Positions 6,965 to 15,844 of a DNA stretch of 40,338 nucleotides are shown piece by piece. A program made the position numbers and the translations under genes. The notes under the pieces are model-generated. The model was not told where the DNA came from, ran no database searches, and worked only from the letters and a program-made list of their open reading frames with translations. Positions within the stretch are counted from its first letter, which is position 1, and each line of letters begins with the position of its first letter. Source of the stretch: Clostridia bacterium (GTDB taxonomy: Bacteria; Bacillota; Clostridia; Christensenellales; CAG-138); assembly GCA_030527115.1 (NCBI GenBank), contig JAUNBM010000016.1, forward strand, positions 1 to 40,338, given 5' to 3'.

Positions 6965-7426
6965 ATGAAGGACACCGTAGAGGGTAGAGCCGTAAAAATC
7001 GCGGCAAAGGTTATGCAGGCGGCGGGGCTTTGTCGCTATGAATCTGCGACCCGATGCCGCCGATTATATACGGACGAAGCTACTTGCAGCCGATGCATTG
7101 GAGCGTGGCTTATCTCGAAAGCCAAGAAGGAGCTCGCTCGGGAATCGGCAATTGAGGACACCCAGTCACTCAAATGGATAAGCGTTAAGGACAGGCTTCC
7201 CGAAGCCTATACAGACGTTCTGCTGCTTGTTAAGGACACGGAAGGTGAGGAGGTTAACTATTGGGTATTCACGGGTTGGCTTTGGGACGACGAATGGGCA
7301 ACTACCTTTTGCCACGGGCACAAGTCTATTGCCAAAGAGAACGCCGAGCACAGGTGCTGCGCGAATGAAGTCACCCATTGGATGCCCTTGCCCAAGCTAC
7401 CACGGGAATGCGAGGTAAACCGATGA
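6965..7426 (+). CDS. DUF551-type protein with N-terminal cysteine cluster
   Basis: 153 residues from the ATG at 6965, which has a strong AAGGAGGG site; the upstream in-frame ATG at 6884 is rejected. The C-terminal half is a DUF551 domain: W-I-S-V-K-D-R-L-P near residue 65, then a paired-tryptophan segment and a closing H-W-M-P-L-P. The N-terminal part has cysteines in a C-R-Y...C-R-R...C-S-R-C pattern, a possible metal site. DUF551 proteins are common in phage early regions and have no assigned function. It overlaps the next gene at ATGA. Confidence 0.8.
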   Translation: MKDTVEGRAVKIAAKVMQAAGLCRYESATRCRRLYTDEATCSRCIGAWLISKAKKELARESAIEDTQSLKWISVKDRLPEAYTDVLLLVKDTEGEEVNYWVFTGWLWDDEWATTFCHGHKSIAKENAEHRCCANEVTHWMPLPKLPRECEVNR

Positions 7427-7782
7427 AAATCTCCGAAAGCAAGGGCAAGATCGTTATCACCTGCCTCTCGAACGACGAATATCAAATAGTCAGCGCATGG
7501 GGGCTGACGATTTGGGACAGGGCGCGAAAGGCGATTATAGGCCCCGTCAGCGAGGATCTCCTTGCCCGCCTCAACCGCATCTGTACTCTGCCCCTCGACA
7601 TCGCTGCCATGCTTAGCGAGCTGCGCAGGCGGCGTCAGCTTATCGACAGTCTTAGAGCCGAGCCGGAGCCCAAGCCGCTGACGGACTTCCCGGTCAAGGC
7701 GACACTGTACGAGCACCAGATCAGAGGGGCGAACCTCGCTCTCGTATCGCTGGGACTTATCGACGGAATTGAGGACGCCTGA
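7423..7782 (+). CDS. N-terminal fragment of a split SNF2-type helicase
   Basis: 119 residues matching in character the N-terminal part of phage SNF2-family helicases: a small leading domain (W-G-L-T-I-W-D near residue 26), a basic helix, then the entry to the ATPase (L-Y-E-H-Q-I-R-G-A-N-L-A-L). It stops just where the Walker A region should follow. That region begins instead at 8755, after three unrelated small genes. The summed length, 119 plus 451 residues, is close to what I recall for intact relatives. The start overlaps the previous stop. A hairpin AGGACG/CGTCCT (7772-7788) spans the stop codon. Whether the two pieces reassemble is unknown. Confidence 0.75.
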   Translation: MKISESKGKIVITCLSNDEYQIVSAWGLTIWDRARKAIIGPVSEDLLARLNRICTLPLDIAAMLSELRRRRQLIDSLRAEPEPKPLTDFPVKATLYEHQIRGANLALVSLGLIDGIEDA

Positions 7783-7814
7783 CGTCCTTAAAAATAGAAA
7801 AGGAGAGAGACACA

Positions 7815-8204
7815 ATGAAATTATCGTATCCGTATCTGCGCCAAACGCGCCCCACAGACATGTTGCACTCGGCTGAGAAGCTGCGACAGCTCATCATCGA
7901 GAATCCCGACTTGCCCATATGCGTTGCAGCAGGGAGAGAGGCAAATCCATGGGATCCCTTAAGCGAATTGCCTTTAATGGCCTGTTGCGTTGTAGACGTT
8001 AAGGTCGTGGAGCTAATAGCCTATCGCCACACGGTCAACAGATACTTGTGCTTCACCGAGCGCGAAGAGCTGCACACCGCACTTGCAAATCGCCACTTGC
8101 CCTATACGCACCCTGTGGAGAAAGCTGAAGCTCTGATCGAGAAGGACTTTGCTGACCACGAGCCTTACTGGCAGAAGTGCATTCTCATCTGCGTGGACAA
8201 TTAA
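7815..8204 (+). CDS. Hypothetical phage protein inside the helicase insert
   Basis: 129 residues, no membrane segments, preceded by AAAGGAGAG. The middle I-I-E-N-P-D-L-P-I-C-V-A-A-G-R-E-A and the ending E-P-Y-W-Q-K-C-I-L-I-C-V-D-N are hallmarks of a phage protein family I recall from Clostridia prophages, without known function. It is the first of three genes separating the two helicase pieces. Confidence 0.75.
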   Translation: MKLSYPYLRQTRPTDMLHSAEKLRQLIIENPDLPICVAAGREANPWDPLSELPLMACCVVDVKVVELIAYRHTVNRYLCFTEREELHTALANRHLPYTHPVEKAEALIEKDFADHEPYWQKCILICVDN

Positions 8205-8217
8205 GGAGGGATGAAAG

Positions 8218-8460
8218 ATGTTGCGCATAGACGCTAATAACGTTGATGAATTTGTCGGAAAGACAGTAGATTCCAAGTGGGGGCTGTTCCATCACTATCC
8301 ACTCACCATAATCAAGCACCCCACGCTTGGATATGGATACATCGACCGCTCAGGTACGCTCTGCTTGAACGACTATAAGCGAGATCCCGTGTATTATGAC
8401 GAGATTGTCGATCCCGCCGACTCTTCAGAACTGAGAACGAAAGAAGCGGAGGAGGATTGA
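8218..8460 (+). CDS. Hypothetical small protein inside the helicase insert
   Basis: 80 residues, acidic C-terminus, aromatic-rich middle (W-G-L-F-H-H-Y-P, Y-G-Y-I-D-R). AAGGAGGG precedes the ATG, and the stop codon abuts the next gene's ATG. I recognise no family. Confidence 0.7.
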   Translation: MLRIDANNVDEFVGKTVDSKWGLFHHYPLTIIKHPTLGYGYIDRSGTLCLNDYKRDPVYYDEIVDPADSSELRTKEAEED

Positions 8461-8751
8461 ATGTACATCTTGAACGGACAAGGTGCAGAAGTGCTTAATT
8501 CAGACCGTGTCGAGCGATTCTGCATAGCGGCGAAAGAAGACGCTGCATTGATAGTAGCGAGCTACGATAACGTTCGCCCTGCGGTGACGGTCGCAAGGTA
8601 TAAAGACGTCAAAGAAGCCAAAGACGCGCTCCATAGCCTTTTCAATGCTATCAGCGAAGGACAGGGTTCCTTCGTTATGCCGGACAGTCTGCTCTACTGG
8701 GCAGAAAAGCAGATAAAAGACGCCCGAACCAAGCGGAAGGGAGGGAGCTAA
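8461..8751 (+). CDS. Hypothetical small protein inside the helicase insert
   Basis: 96 residues beginning M-Y-I-L-N-G, with an alternating beta/alpha pattern (two early strands, then helix K-D-V-K-E-A-K-D-A-L) and F-V-M-P-D-S near the end. It resembles small proteins seen in many phage and plasmid accessory regions whose function is unknown. It follows the preceding gene without a gap (GGAGGATTG then ATG) and ends three bases before the helicase C-terminal piece. Confidence 0.7.
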   Translation: MYILNGQGAEVLNSDRVERFCIAAKEDAALIVASYDNVRPAVTVARYKDVKEAKDALHSLFNAISEGQGSFVMPDSLLYWAEKQIKDARTKRKGGS

Positions 8752-8754
8752 CCC

Positions 8755-10110
8755 ATGGCCGCGCAAAATAAGGGTTTCGGACTGCTATTCGAGATGGGCT
8801 GTGGCAAGACGGTGACGGCGATCGCCGTTATGGGCGTGGGCTACAAGCAGCGCAAGATTAACCGAGTGCTTATAGTAGCTCCGTCCTCGGTCTGCTCCGT
8901 GTGGCCCGATGAGCTCGATCGCTTTGCAGCGTTCCCGTATCGGGCGGCGGTGCTGCTCGGAACAAAGAAGGCAAGGCTGGCGGCTCTGTCCGAGCTTAAG
9001 GCGGACAAGACGGAGGCATTAAAGGTCGCCGTTATCAACTACGATAGCGTATGGCGGGACGGCATCGCCGAGGCGCTGCAAGCGTGGGAGCCCGATATGA
9101 TAATAGCCGACGAATCGCAGCGTATCAAGACCCCGACCATAGCCGCATCCAAGGCGATGCACAAGCTCGGCGATAACGCCCCCTACAAGCTCATCCTCTC
9201 CGGCACGCCGGTGCAGAACAACGCGATCGATCTGTGGAGCCAGTACCGCTTTATGGATCCGTCTGTCTTCGGGCCCAACTACTGGGCGTTCAGAGGGCGG
9301 TATGCCATCATGGGCGGCTATGAGCGGCATAAGATTGTCGGCTATCGCAACCTTGACGAGCTGGTGCAGAAGGAGTATTCCGTAGCCTACCGCGTGACCA
9401 AGGCGGAGGCGCTTGATCTGCCGGAGCAGACTTTCGAGCACAGGCTCGTGACCTTGGAGCCCTCGGCGCAAAGCATCTATGACAAGGTGCGGCGCGACAG
9501 TTTCGCAGAGCTCGCAGGCGGCGGCGTGGTAACAGCGACAACGGCACTAACCCGCCTGCTGCGGTTGCAGCAGATCGCAGGCGGATTCCTGCAAGCCGAT
9601 GACGGCTCCGCCACCCAAAGCGTGAGCATGGCCAAGCGTGATGCGCTATCCGATATCCTTGAGGACTATGTGATTGCGACCGGGAAGAAGCTGGTGATCT
9701 TCGCCCGCTTCCTTGCGGAGCTGAAGCTTATCACGGCGCTCTTAGATAGCAAGGGCATCCACTACGGGCTGATCCACGGAGCCGTCCCCATGGGACAGCG
9801 CGGGGAGATAGTCAACGACTTCCAAAGCAACCCCGAAACCAAGGTCTTTGTGGCGCAAATCGACACGGCAGGGCTCGGCATCACACTCACAGCCGCAGAT
9901 ACCTGCGTCTATTACAGCGTCAATTTCAACTACGCTGCCTACGAGCAGAGCCTATCGAGGATCCACCGCATAGGACAGCGTAATACCTGCACTTACATTC
10001 ACTTAGTCGCTCGGGGGACGGTGGATTCCTATATCCTTGCCGCCCTCGACAAGAAAAAGGACTTAGCGCGTCTTATCGTGGACAACTGGCGCGAAATCTT
10101 CGCGGCCTAA
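8755..10110 (+). CDS. SNF2-type DEAD/DEAH helicase, C-terminal catalytic fragment
   Basis: 451 residues containing all core helicase motifs: Walker A at about 14-19 (M-G-C-G-K-T), motif Ia A-P-S-S-V, Walker B D-E-S-Q, motif III L-S-G-T-P-V-Q-N and motif VI Q-S-L-S-R-I-H-R-I-G-Q-R. It opens almost directly with Walker A; the preceding Q-motif-like region is encoded separately at 7423-7782. It starts at an ATG after GGGAGGG. It probably remodels DNA or protein-DNA complexes during phage replication, upstream of the primase-helicase. Activity without the N-terminal piece is uncertain. Confidence 0.92.
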   Translation: MAAQNKGFGLLFEMGCGKTVTAIAVMGVGYKQRKINRVLIVAPSSVCSVWPDELDRFAAFPYRAAVLLGTKKARLAALSELKADKTEALKVAVINYDSVWRDGIAEALQAWEPDMIIADESQRIKTPTIAASKAMHKLGDNAPYKLILSGTPVQNNAIDLWSQYRFMDPSVFGPNYWAFRGRYAIMGGYERHKIVGYRNLDELVQKEYSVAYRVTKAEALDLPEQTFEHRLVTLEPSAQSIYDKVRRDSFAELAGGGVVTATTALTRLLRLQQIAGGFLQADDGSATQSVSMAKRDALSDILEDYVIATGKKLVIFARFLAELKLITALLDSKGIHYGLIHGAVPMGQRGEIVNDFQSNPETKVFVAQIDTAGLGITLTAADTCVYYSVNFNYAAYEQSLSRIHRIGQRNTCTYIHLVARGTVDSYILAALDKKKDLARLIVDNWREIFAA

Positions 10111-10127
10111 AGAAAGGAGGACTACCC

Positions 10128-10538
10128 ATGAACAACCCCATTTTAGCGGCAATCGACCGATATCAAGAGCTGTTGATCCGCAAGGATGAGCTTGAAGCGG
10201 AGACCAAGGACAACAACGCGAAGATAAAAGAGGCTCGTGACAAGCTGGCGGAGATGATGATAGACGAGGAAACGCCGAAGATCGTCCGAAGCGGCTACTC
10301 GTTCAGTCTCACCGAAAAGACGAAGTTCAGTAAACGCAGCGGCGCAGATGATGAGCTCTTCGAGCTGTTGCGCGCCGACGGGCTCGGCGACATCATCAAG
10401 CCCACGGTTGCGGCCGCGACATTGCAGGCGGCATTGTCGGACTTGGCGGAAAAGGCAGGCGGAACCCTGCCGGGGGACTATGAGCCCCTGATAAGCATTT
10501 ATAGCTATTTCGACGTCAACAGGCGTCGAGCTAAATAA
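10128..10538 (+). CDS. Phage replication-region protein, coiled coil
   Basis: 136 residues. The N-terminal half (about 5-50) is a charged coiled coil; the middle R-S-G-Y-S-F-S-L-T-E-K-T-K-F resembles a family of phage proteins regularly found between helicase and single-strand-binding or recombination genes. AAAGGAGG precedes the start. Likely an accessory factor of replication or recombination; no catalytic motif is visible. Confidence 0.65.
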   Translation: MNNPILAAIDRYQELLIRKDELEAETKDNNAKIKEARDKLAEMMIDEETPKIVRSGYSFSLTEKTKFSKRSGADDELFELLRADGLGDIIKPTVAAATLQAALSDLAEKAGGTLPGDYEPLISIYSYFDVNRRRAK

Positions 10539-10556
10539 AGACAGGAGGAAAGAAAC

Positions 10557-11402
10557 ATGGCAACCAAGACTAAAAGCATAGCGGTGAAAGCTCCGCAAGA
10601 CACGGAAATCGCGGCATTTGAGATGACCGCCCTCACGGGAGATCTCGCTGAAATGTACGCTGAAGAGCTGGACGGGCTGGGATCCCTGCGCCCGGAGGTG
10701 ATAAAGATTCCCTCCGGCGGTGGACTGGCCTTTGAAGTCCCCTCGGAGGATCCCGAGGATCCGGACATCGTGAAGACCATCGATGCGGTGATCATCCATC
10801 ACCACGCAACCAACAGCTATTGGCCCAGCTCGTATACCGGCGGCAACGAACAGCCGGATTGCGCAAGCTATGACGGCAAGATCGGCCTCGACAAGTACGG
10901 GGAGCTTCACGACTGTGCGACTTGTTCGCGCAACGAGTTCATCGGCGAAACGGGCAAGGCGTGCAAAAACATGCACCGCCTCTACATCCTGCGAGAGGGG
11001 ACGCCCATGCCCATGCAACTCTCGCTCCCGCCGACGGCGCTAAAGTCGTTGCGCGACTACCTCGGGAAAAACATCCTTCGCAAGGGCAAGCGCTCATATG
11101 AGTACGTCACCCGCATAGGGCTCAAAAAGGAGACCTCGAAAGGCGGCATCGAGTACTCCACGCCGACCTTCACCTACATGGGCTTGCTCTCCAAGGAGGA
11201 CGCCCTTGCCGCTAAGAGTATGTGCGAGCTACTCAAAAAGCAACAGAGCGGCATGGTTGATCTCCAGCAAGAAACGGCCATGATCCCCCCGCCGGTTGAA
11301 CAGATGGTAAGCACGGACGATATCCCTGAGGAGTTCGGAGAGTTCATGGAAGTCCCTGACCCCGCACCCGCACCGGAGCAGTTGACCATTGAGGAGGCAT
11401 GA
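10557..11402 (+). CDS. Putative ssDNA-binding or replication accessory protein with Cys cluster
   Basis: 281 residues. A central cysteine cluster (Cys near 101, then D-C-A-T-C-S-R and G-K-A-C-K-N-M-H) looks like a zinc site. A beta-rich segment follows (M-Q-L-S-L-P-P-T-A-L-K-S-L), and the C-terminus is acidic and proline-rich, ending P-E-Q-L-T-I-E-E-A, as in many single-strand DNA-binding proteins. I recall relatives in Clostridia phages upstream of primase genes. AGGAGG precedes the ATG. The binding role is inferred from the acidic tail and position and is not proven. Confidence 0.55.
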   Translation: MATKTKSIAVKAPQDTEIAAFEMTALTGDLAEMYAEELDGLGSLRPEVIKIPSGGGLAFEVPSEDPEDPDIVKTIDAVIIHHHATNSYWPSSYTGGNEQPDCASYDGKIGLDKYGELHDCATCSRNEFIGETGKACKNMHRLYILREGTPMPMQLSLPPTALKSLRDYLGKNILRKGKRSYEYVTRIGLKKETSKGGIEYSTPTFTYMGLLSKEDALAAKSMCELLKKQQSGMVDLQQETAMIPPPVEQMVSTDDIPEEFGEFMEVPDPAPAPEQLTIEEA

Positions 11403-11455
11403 GAGGAACAAAGGGGCGGCGCTTATAACGTTGCCCCAGAAAGGACGGTGAGCGT

Positions 11456-14095
11456 ATGGCGAAAAAGGTTTCAAATCCCTCTGACATAGATCTTGACGCG
11501 ATAGTCGATTATCGCGCTGAATATTCGGCGGCTGTGGAAAAAGCCAAAGTCACCGGAGATCGGCTGATCGGACTTTGCCCTTTCCACCGCGACAAGAACG
11601 CTTCATTCTCTGCCGACCTCAAAACGGGAAAATTCAACTGCTTCGCCTGCGACGCCCACGGGAACTATGTCACTTTCTACGCCAAACAACAAGGGATCGA
11701 GACGGCCGAGGCTTATAACGCCATCTTGTCAAAGTACGGGATGACGCTCGATCCCGATGCGCCCCGGGCGGCAGTAAGGGAGCGCTCCTACTCCGTCACG
11801 ATGTACTCGCTTGAAAAGCGACTGCCGGAAGCGTTCTTAACGCAGGTCTGCAAGCTCAGTTCCGGAAAGGACAAGGACGGATCGCCCTACATTAAGATCC
11901 CTTACATGGACGAGATCGGAAAAGAAGTCACTTTCCGCAAGCGTTATCCGGCAGGCGCCGAAACCCGGTTCAAGTGGAAGTACGGAAGCACCGGGAAGAT
12001 AGGGCTGTATGGTGAGTGGAGGCTCGACCGCATCCGGGAGCAGGGCTATTGCATCCTCGTTGAGGGCGAGAGCGACACTCAAACGCTTTGGCATCTCGGC
12101 TTTCCGGCGTTAGGTGTGGCTGGGGCGTCGCTTTTCAAGCCGGAGTTCGCTCCGAAGCTTGAGGGCCTGAAGGTCTATATTCACGTCGAGCCGGATCAGG
12201 GCGGGCAACACTTTCTGTCGCACACGCTCAAGTCCCTGCACGACGGATATTTCCTCGGCGAGGTCTACTCGTGGAGCTGTCGCTCTTTCGCGCAGAAAGA
12301 CCCTTCCGCCTTATATATCCAGTACGGGGCAGACGACGCTAAGGCTAAGATAAAGCAAGCTATTGCCGATGCTCTCAAGATAGACCTCGAAAAGGCGGCG
12401 GAGGCCGTGCCGGAGGTGGTTCAAGGAGCGCCTATAAATCTGCGCGTCCCGGAAGGTTTCATCTTCGACGATAAGGGCATAGCCCTCTGCAATCAAAAGA
12501 CAGCGTTCCTCCCCCGCTATTTCTGCCGCACTCCGGTACTGATAACCAAGCGGCTTCGGGGCGTGGATGCCGAGGGTGAAAAGATAGAGCTGGCATTCAA
12601 GCGCGACGGCGAATGGCAGACGACGATTCAACAGCGGAGCATGGTCTTTCAGGCAAGGAGCATAACCGAGCTTTCAAACCTCGGGATAACGGTATCTTCC
12701 GAAAGCGCTAAAGATCTCGTTCGATTCCTCTCTGCGCTGGAGGCGGAGAACTTCGACCTGATCCCGCGTAGCGACAGCACCACGCATTTGGGCTGGCAAC
12801 CCGGCAAGCGGTTCATCCCGGGGCAGGAGTTAGACCTCGTCCTTGACGTCGACCCCTCGATGCTCGGCATGGTTCGCGGCTACTCCGCATCCGGAACGCT
12901 TGCCGAGTGGATTCGGATGGTGAACCCGCACAGGAGCAGGCACATCTTCCGCTTTATCGTCGCCGCGAGCTTCGCCGCTCCGCTCCTCCGCATCGTCAAT
13001 CAGCGCATCTTCTTCGTCTACAACTGGGCCGGCTCGAGAGGAGGCAAGACTGCGGCGTTAAAAGCAGCGTTGAGCGCATGGGGCGATCCGTCGAGGATCC
13101 TCGGCAACTTCAACGCGACCGGCGTCGCCCTCGAGCGCATGGCAAGTATGTATTGCGACCTGCCTTTAGGGCTCGACGAGCGTCAGCTTGCCGGGCGGAA
13201 TCAGGAGAGCATTGAGCGCATCGTCTATATGCTTGCCGAGGGGCAGGGGCGCACCCGTGGAGCGAAGACAGGCGGGTTGCAGACCACTAACACATGGCGA
13301 TCCGTGATTATCTCCACGGGCGAGGAACCGCTATCGACGGAAACGTCCCAAAGCGGCGTCGCAAGCCGTGTTCTTGAGCTTTACGGAGCCCCGTTTGAGG
13401 ATGAAGCGTCGGCGTCTTTGATGCACCAGCAGACCGCTCTTTTCCACGGGACGGCCGGGCCGGCGTTTATCGCTCGTCTCGTTGAAGCCGGGGAAACCGA
13501 GATCTGTGACACTTACGACCTCGTCTCAGGATATATCGCCAGCAGACACGGAAAGTTTAACGGCGCTCACATCGCGGGGCTGGCCGTTGTCGGCGCGGCG
13601 GACATTCTAGCGTCCCAATGGATTTTCGACGGCGACTACTCCGCCGCCTGCCGAGACACCATGGCAATGCTGGACTCCATCATCGCAAAGCTCAAAGCGG
13701 ACGAGGTTCAAGACGTCAACGAGTATGCGCGGCAGTATGTCGCCGACTGGATCATCAGCAACAAGGATTATTTCACACCTTACTGCAACGGTCGACAGCT
13801 CGGATTCTTCGAGGACGAGTACGTCTTCGTTCTGCCGAGCCTGCTAAGCGAGGCCCTGACCAAAGGCGGCTACTCTCCGAGGAAAACAATGAAGCACCTC
13901 GCCGAGACTGGGGCTATAATCCCTCCGCAGGCGGGAGGATCTGAAGGCACAACACGGTATGCGGGGCTGAGGAGGTTCAACGGCTACCCGTCGAGGATGT
14001 TACAGATCCACATGGGACAGCTAACCAAGGCCCCGGAGATGTTCAGGTTCAAAGAGACGGCTTTGCCGCCGGACGTTTTTCCGGCAAAAACGTAA
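11456..14095 (+). CDS. Primase-helicase: CHC2 zinc finger, Toprim-like and DUF927 ATPase
   Basis: An 879-residue replication protein. N-terminal CHC2 zinc finger with Cys41, His44, Cys62 and Cys65, as in DnaG; a Toprim-like segment with V-E-G-E-S-D (202-207) and E-P-D-Q-G-G (245-250), where the usual D-x-D is only partly kept; and a DUF927/superfamily-3-like ATPase from about 330, with Walker A G-S-R-G-G-K-T at 526-532 and the later I-I-S-T-G-E-E-P-L sensor region. It should prime and unwind phage DNA. It lies immediately before the repeat cluster at 14092-14378, whose first repeat overlaps its stop codon. Confidence 0.93.
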   Translation: MAKKVSNPSDIDLDAIVDYRAEYSAAVEKAKVTGDRLIGLCPFHRDKNASFSADLKTGKFNCFACDAHGNYVTFYAKQQGIETAEAYNAILSKYGMTLDPDAPRAAVRERSYSVTMYSLEKRLPEAFLTQVCKLSSGKDKDGSPYIKIPYMDEIGKEVTFRKRYPAGAETRFKWKYGSTGKIGLYGEWRLDRIREQGYCILVEGESDTQTLWHLGFPALGVAGASLFKPEFAPKLEGLKVYIHVEPDQGGQHFLSHTLKSLHDGYFLGEVYSWSCRSFAQKDPSALYIQYGADDAKAKIKQAIADALKIDLEKAAEAVPEVVQGAPINLRVPEGFIFDDKGIALCNQKTAFLPRYFCRTPVLITKRLRGVDAEGEKIELAFKRDGEWQTTIQQRSMVFQARSITELSNLGITVSSESAKDLVRFLSALEAENFDLIPRSDSTTHLGWQPGKRFIPGQELDLVLDVDPSMLGMVRGYSASGTLAEWIRMVNPHRSRHIFRFIVAASFAAPLLRIVNQRIFFVYNWAGSRGGKTAALKAALSAWGDPSRILGNFNATGVALERMASMYCDLPLGLDERQLAGRNQESIERIVYMLAEGQGRTRGAKTGGLQTTNTWRSVIISTGEEPLSTETSQSGVASRVLELYGAPFEDEASASLMHQQTALFHGTAGPAFIARLVEAGETEICDTYDLVSGYIASRHGKFNGAHIAGLAVVGAADILASQWIFDGDYSAACRDTMAMLDSIIAKLKADEVQDVNEYARQYVADWIISNKDYFTPYCNGRQLGFFEDEYVFVLPSLLSEALTKGGYSPRKTMKHLAETGAIIPPQAGGSEGTTRYAGLRRFNGYPSRMLQIHMGQLTKAPEMFRFKETALPPDVFPAKT

Positions 14096-14378
14096 CCGAA
14101 AAAAATTAGTGGTTACGTAGTGGTTACGCTTAAAACCCCAGTAATTTAGGGCGTTTTGCTCAATAAATATATGTTTGTAACCAATGTAACCACTATTTAG
14201 CAAGATATTTCTATAAGAGCGATTTGCGAAAAACTCTTTCAGAAAAATCACCGCTATAAAGACTTAATTAAAAAGTTTCGGTTACTGGTTACAACGGGGT
14301 CAAAAAGTGGCGAAAGCCCGATAAAATCTAAGGTTTTGGGCGTAACCACTGCGTAACCACTAAAAAAATAGTGGTTAC
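14092..14378. repeat. Ten GGTTAC-core iteron-like repeats; candidate replication origin
   Basis: A 326-base gene-free spacer holding ten copies of GGTTAC on one strand or the other: GTAACC at 14092, 14177, 14186, 14342 and 14353; GGTTAC at 14111, 14122, 14280, 14287 and 14373. Several extend to AGTGGTTACG. Pairs 14111/14122 and 14342/14353 are spaced 11 bp. The last two form a perfect 10-bp inverted repeat, GTAACCACTA (14353-14362) and TAGTGGTTAC (14369-14378), around six A residues. A/T-rich DNA (about 14160-14280) lies in the centre. It sits between the primase-helicase and the ParB-like gene, so origin, partition or autoregulatory site are the main options. Confidence 0.75.
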
Positions 14379-14421
14379 ACCGAAGAGGAATAAATGCAAA
14401 AAACAGGAGGAAAGAAAGAAA

Positions 14422-15843
14422 ATGAAACAGGAGATTACTTACATCAGCGTGGACAGGCTTCACCCGCACCCGGACAATCCCCGCAAGGACTTAGGCGATT
14501 TGACCGAGCTTACGGAGAGCATCAAGATTAACGGCATCTTGCAAAACTTGACCGTTGTCCCGCACCCGACAGAGGTTAAAGAGTACAGGGTAGTCATAGG
14601 GCATCGCAGGCTCGCCGCCGCTAAGCTGGCGGGGCTGACCGTGCTGCCTTGCATAGCGGTTTACATGACGCCCAAAGAGCAGCTTGCCACGATGATGACG
14701 GAGAACTTGCAGCGTAGCGATCTAACCATCATGGAGCAGGCGAAAGGCTTTCAGCTTATGCTTGACTTCGGGGACGACATAAAGAGTCTTGCGAAGAAGA
14801 CAGGATTTTCGCAATCGACAATACGGCGCCGCGTGAATCTGCTGTCTTTGGATCAGGAGCGACTTGCAAAGGCTCTCGTAAAATCAATCTCGCTTGATGA
14901 CTATGCCAAGGTCTGCGAGATTAAGGATGAGCGTTTGCGCAATAAAGCACTTGACGCTATCGGGACGGATTATTTCAATAGCGCCATTCTCTATGGGAAG
15001 CGTGTCGATGCGTTTAACGAATGGGCGGCTAAAGTGGTTTACTTCCTCGATTCATTCGCCGAACGCAGGGCGCAAATAAAGCATAGCGATCGAAGCAGCT
15101 GGCGATGGGTTCAAACGTTCACAACAGGCGATCATGTCCTTGTCCCGGAGGATGCGAATGCCTGCAAATATGCTTACATAGTTGTCGAGTCGGGTTGTAC
15201 TATCCAGCTGTATAGAGAGCGCGTCGAAGAGGATAATCCGTCTGCTCCGCCGTCAATCCTCGACATCGTTAAGCCGCTCGTTGAGGAAGTGCTCCGGCTC
15301 AATGAGTGGGCCACCCTAATGCGAGAGGATCGAATCCGCGATCTTACGGCGTCGGAAGCTAAGGCGGCCAAACATCAAGCCCTGATCAAGGATTATGTTG
15401 CAAGAGCGCTGGTCGGCCAGCTGACAGGCTCCTTGAGCCTTAATTCCCGTTGGTCGTTAAATGGATCTCCTTCCGAGCTGTTGCCCAAGTTGCCGGAATC
15501 GGCCGTCTATTCGGAAGATGAGCTTTGCGACCTCAGGGAAGCGTTCTTCGAGCGATATGAAAAGGCACCTACTGCAACGACGGCCTTGTTGCTATATCTT
15601 TTGACCCGCGCCATGGGTGACCATGAATGCCGCACGGTATCCACATTCATGTACGCAAATGAAGAGTATCACTATGGCAAATTTGAGGTTCACCGTGCGT
15701 TGACCGCCGAGTACGCTCTCCTTGAGAGCTTGGGCTATCCACCGTCAGATGAAGAGAAGCAGATGCTTGACGGCTCGCATCCCCTGTACGCCGAGATCGA
15801 ATCCTTGTGGGCGGAGCACCTGGACAAGCAGAAGGAGGATTGA
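14422..15843 (+). CDS. ParB/Spo0J-like DNA-binding protein
   Basis: 473 residues from the ATG at 14422 after AGGAGG; an earlier in-frame GTG inside the repeats is rejected. The N-terminal ParB domain shows N-P-R-K (19-22), V-I-G-H-R-R-L (58-64) and T-E-N-L-Q-R (93-98), followed by a helix-turn-helix at about 118-140 (K-S-L-A-K-K-T-G-F-S-Q-S-T-I-R-R-R). The long C-terminal part is helical and not recognised. True ParB proteins bind repeated sites near their gene; here the ten GGTTAC repeats lie directly upstream, so this protein is a prime candidate to bind them. Partition seems less likely because no ParA gene is visible. Confidence 0.85.
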   Translation: MKQEITYISVDRLHPHPDNPRKDLGDLTELTESIKINGILQNLTVVPHPTEVKEYRVVIGHRRLAAAKLAGLTVLPCIAVYMTPKEQLATMMTENLQRSDLTIMEQAKGFQLMLDFGDDIKSLAKKTGFSQSTIRRRVNLLSLDQERLAKALVKSISLDDYAKVCEIKDERLRNKALDAIGTDYFNSAILYGKRVDAFNEWAAKVVYFLDSFAERRAQIKHSDRSSWRWVQTFTTGDHVLVPEDANACKYAYIVVESGCTIQLYRERVEEDNPSAPPSILDIVKPLVEEVLRLNEWATLMREDRIRDLTASEAKAAKHQALIKDYVARALVGQLTGSLSLNSRWSLNGSPSELLPKLPESAVYSEDELCDLREAFFERYEKAPTATTALLLYLLTRAMGDHECRTVSTFMYANEEYHYGKFEVHRALTAEYALLESLGYPPSDEEKQMLDGSHPLYAEIESLWAEHLDKQKED

Positions 15844-15844
15844 G

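Noticed and set aside
7783..8754. Intein or self-splicing intron as explanation for the split helicase
   Set aside because: The insert holds three separate genes with their own ribosome binding sites, no homing-endonuclease or protein-splicing motifs, and no obvious intron end signals. A simple gene insertion or ancient split fits better, though transcript data would settle it.
14422..15843. Plasmid-style ParAB partition system (phage-plasmid prophage)
   Set aside because: No ParA-type ATPase is visible, and an integrase with tRNA attachment site shows chromosomal integration.
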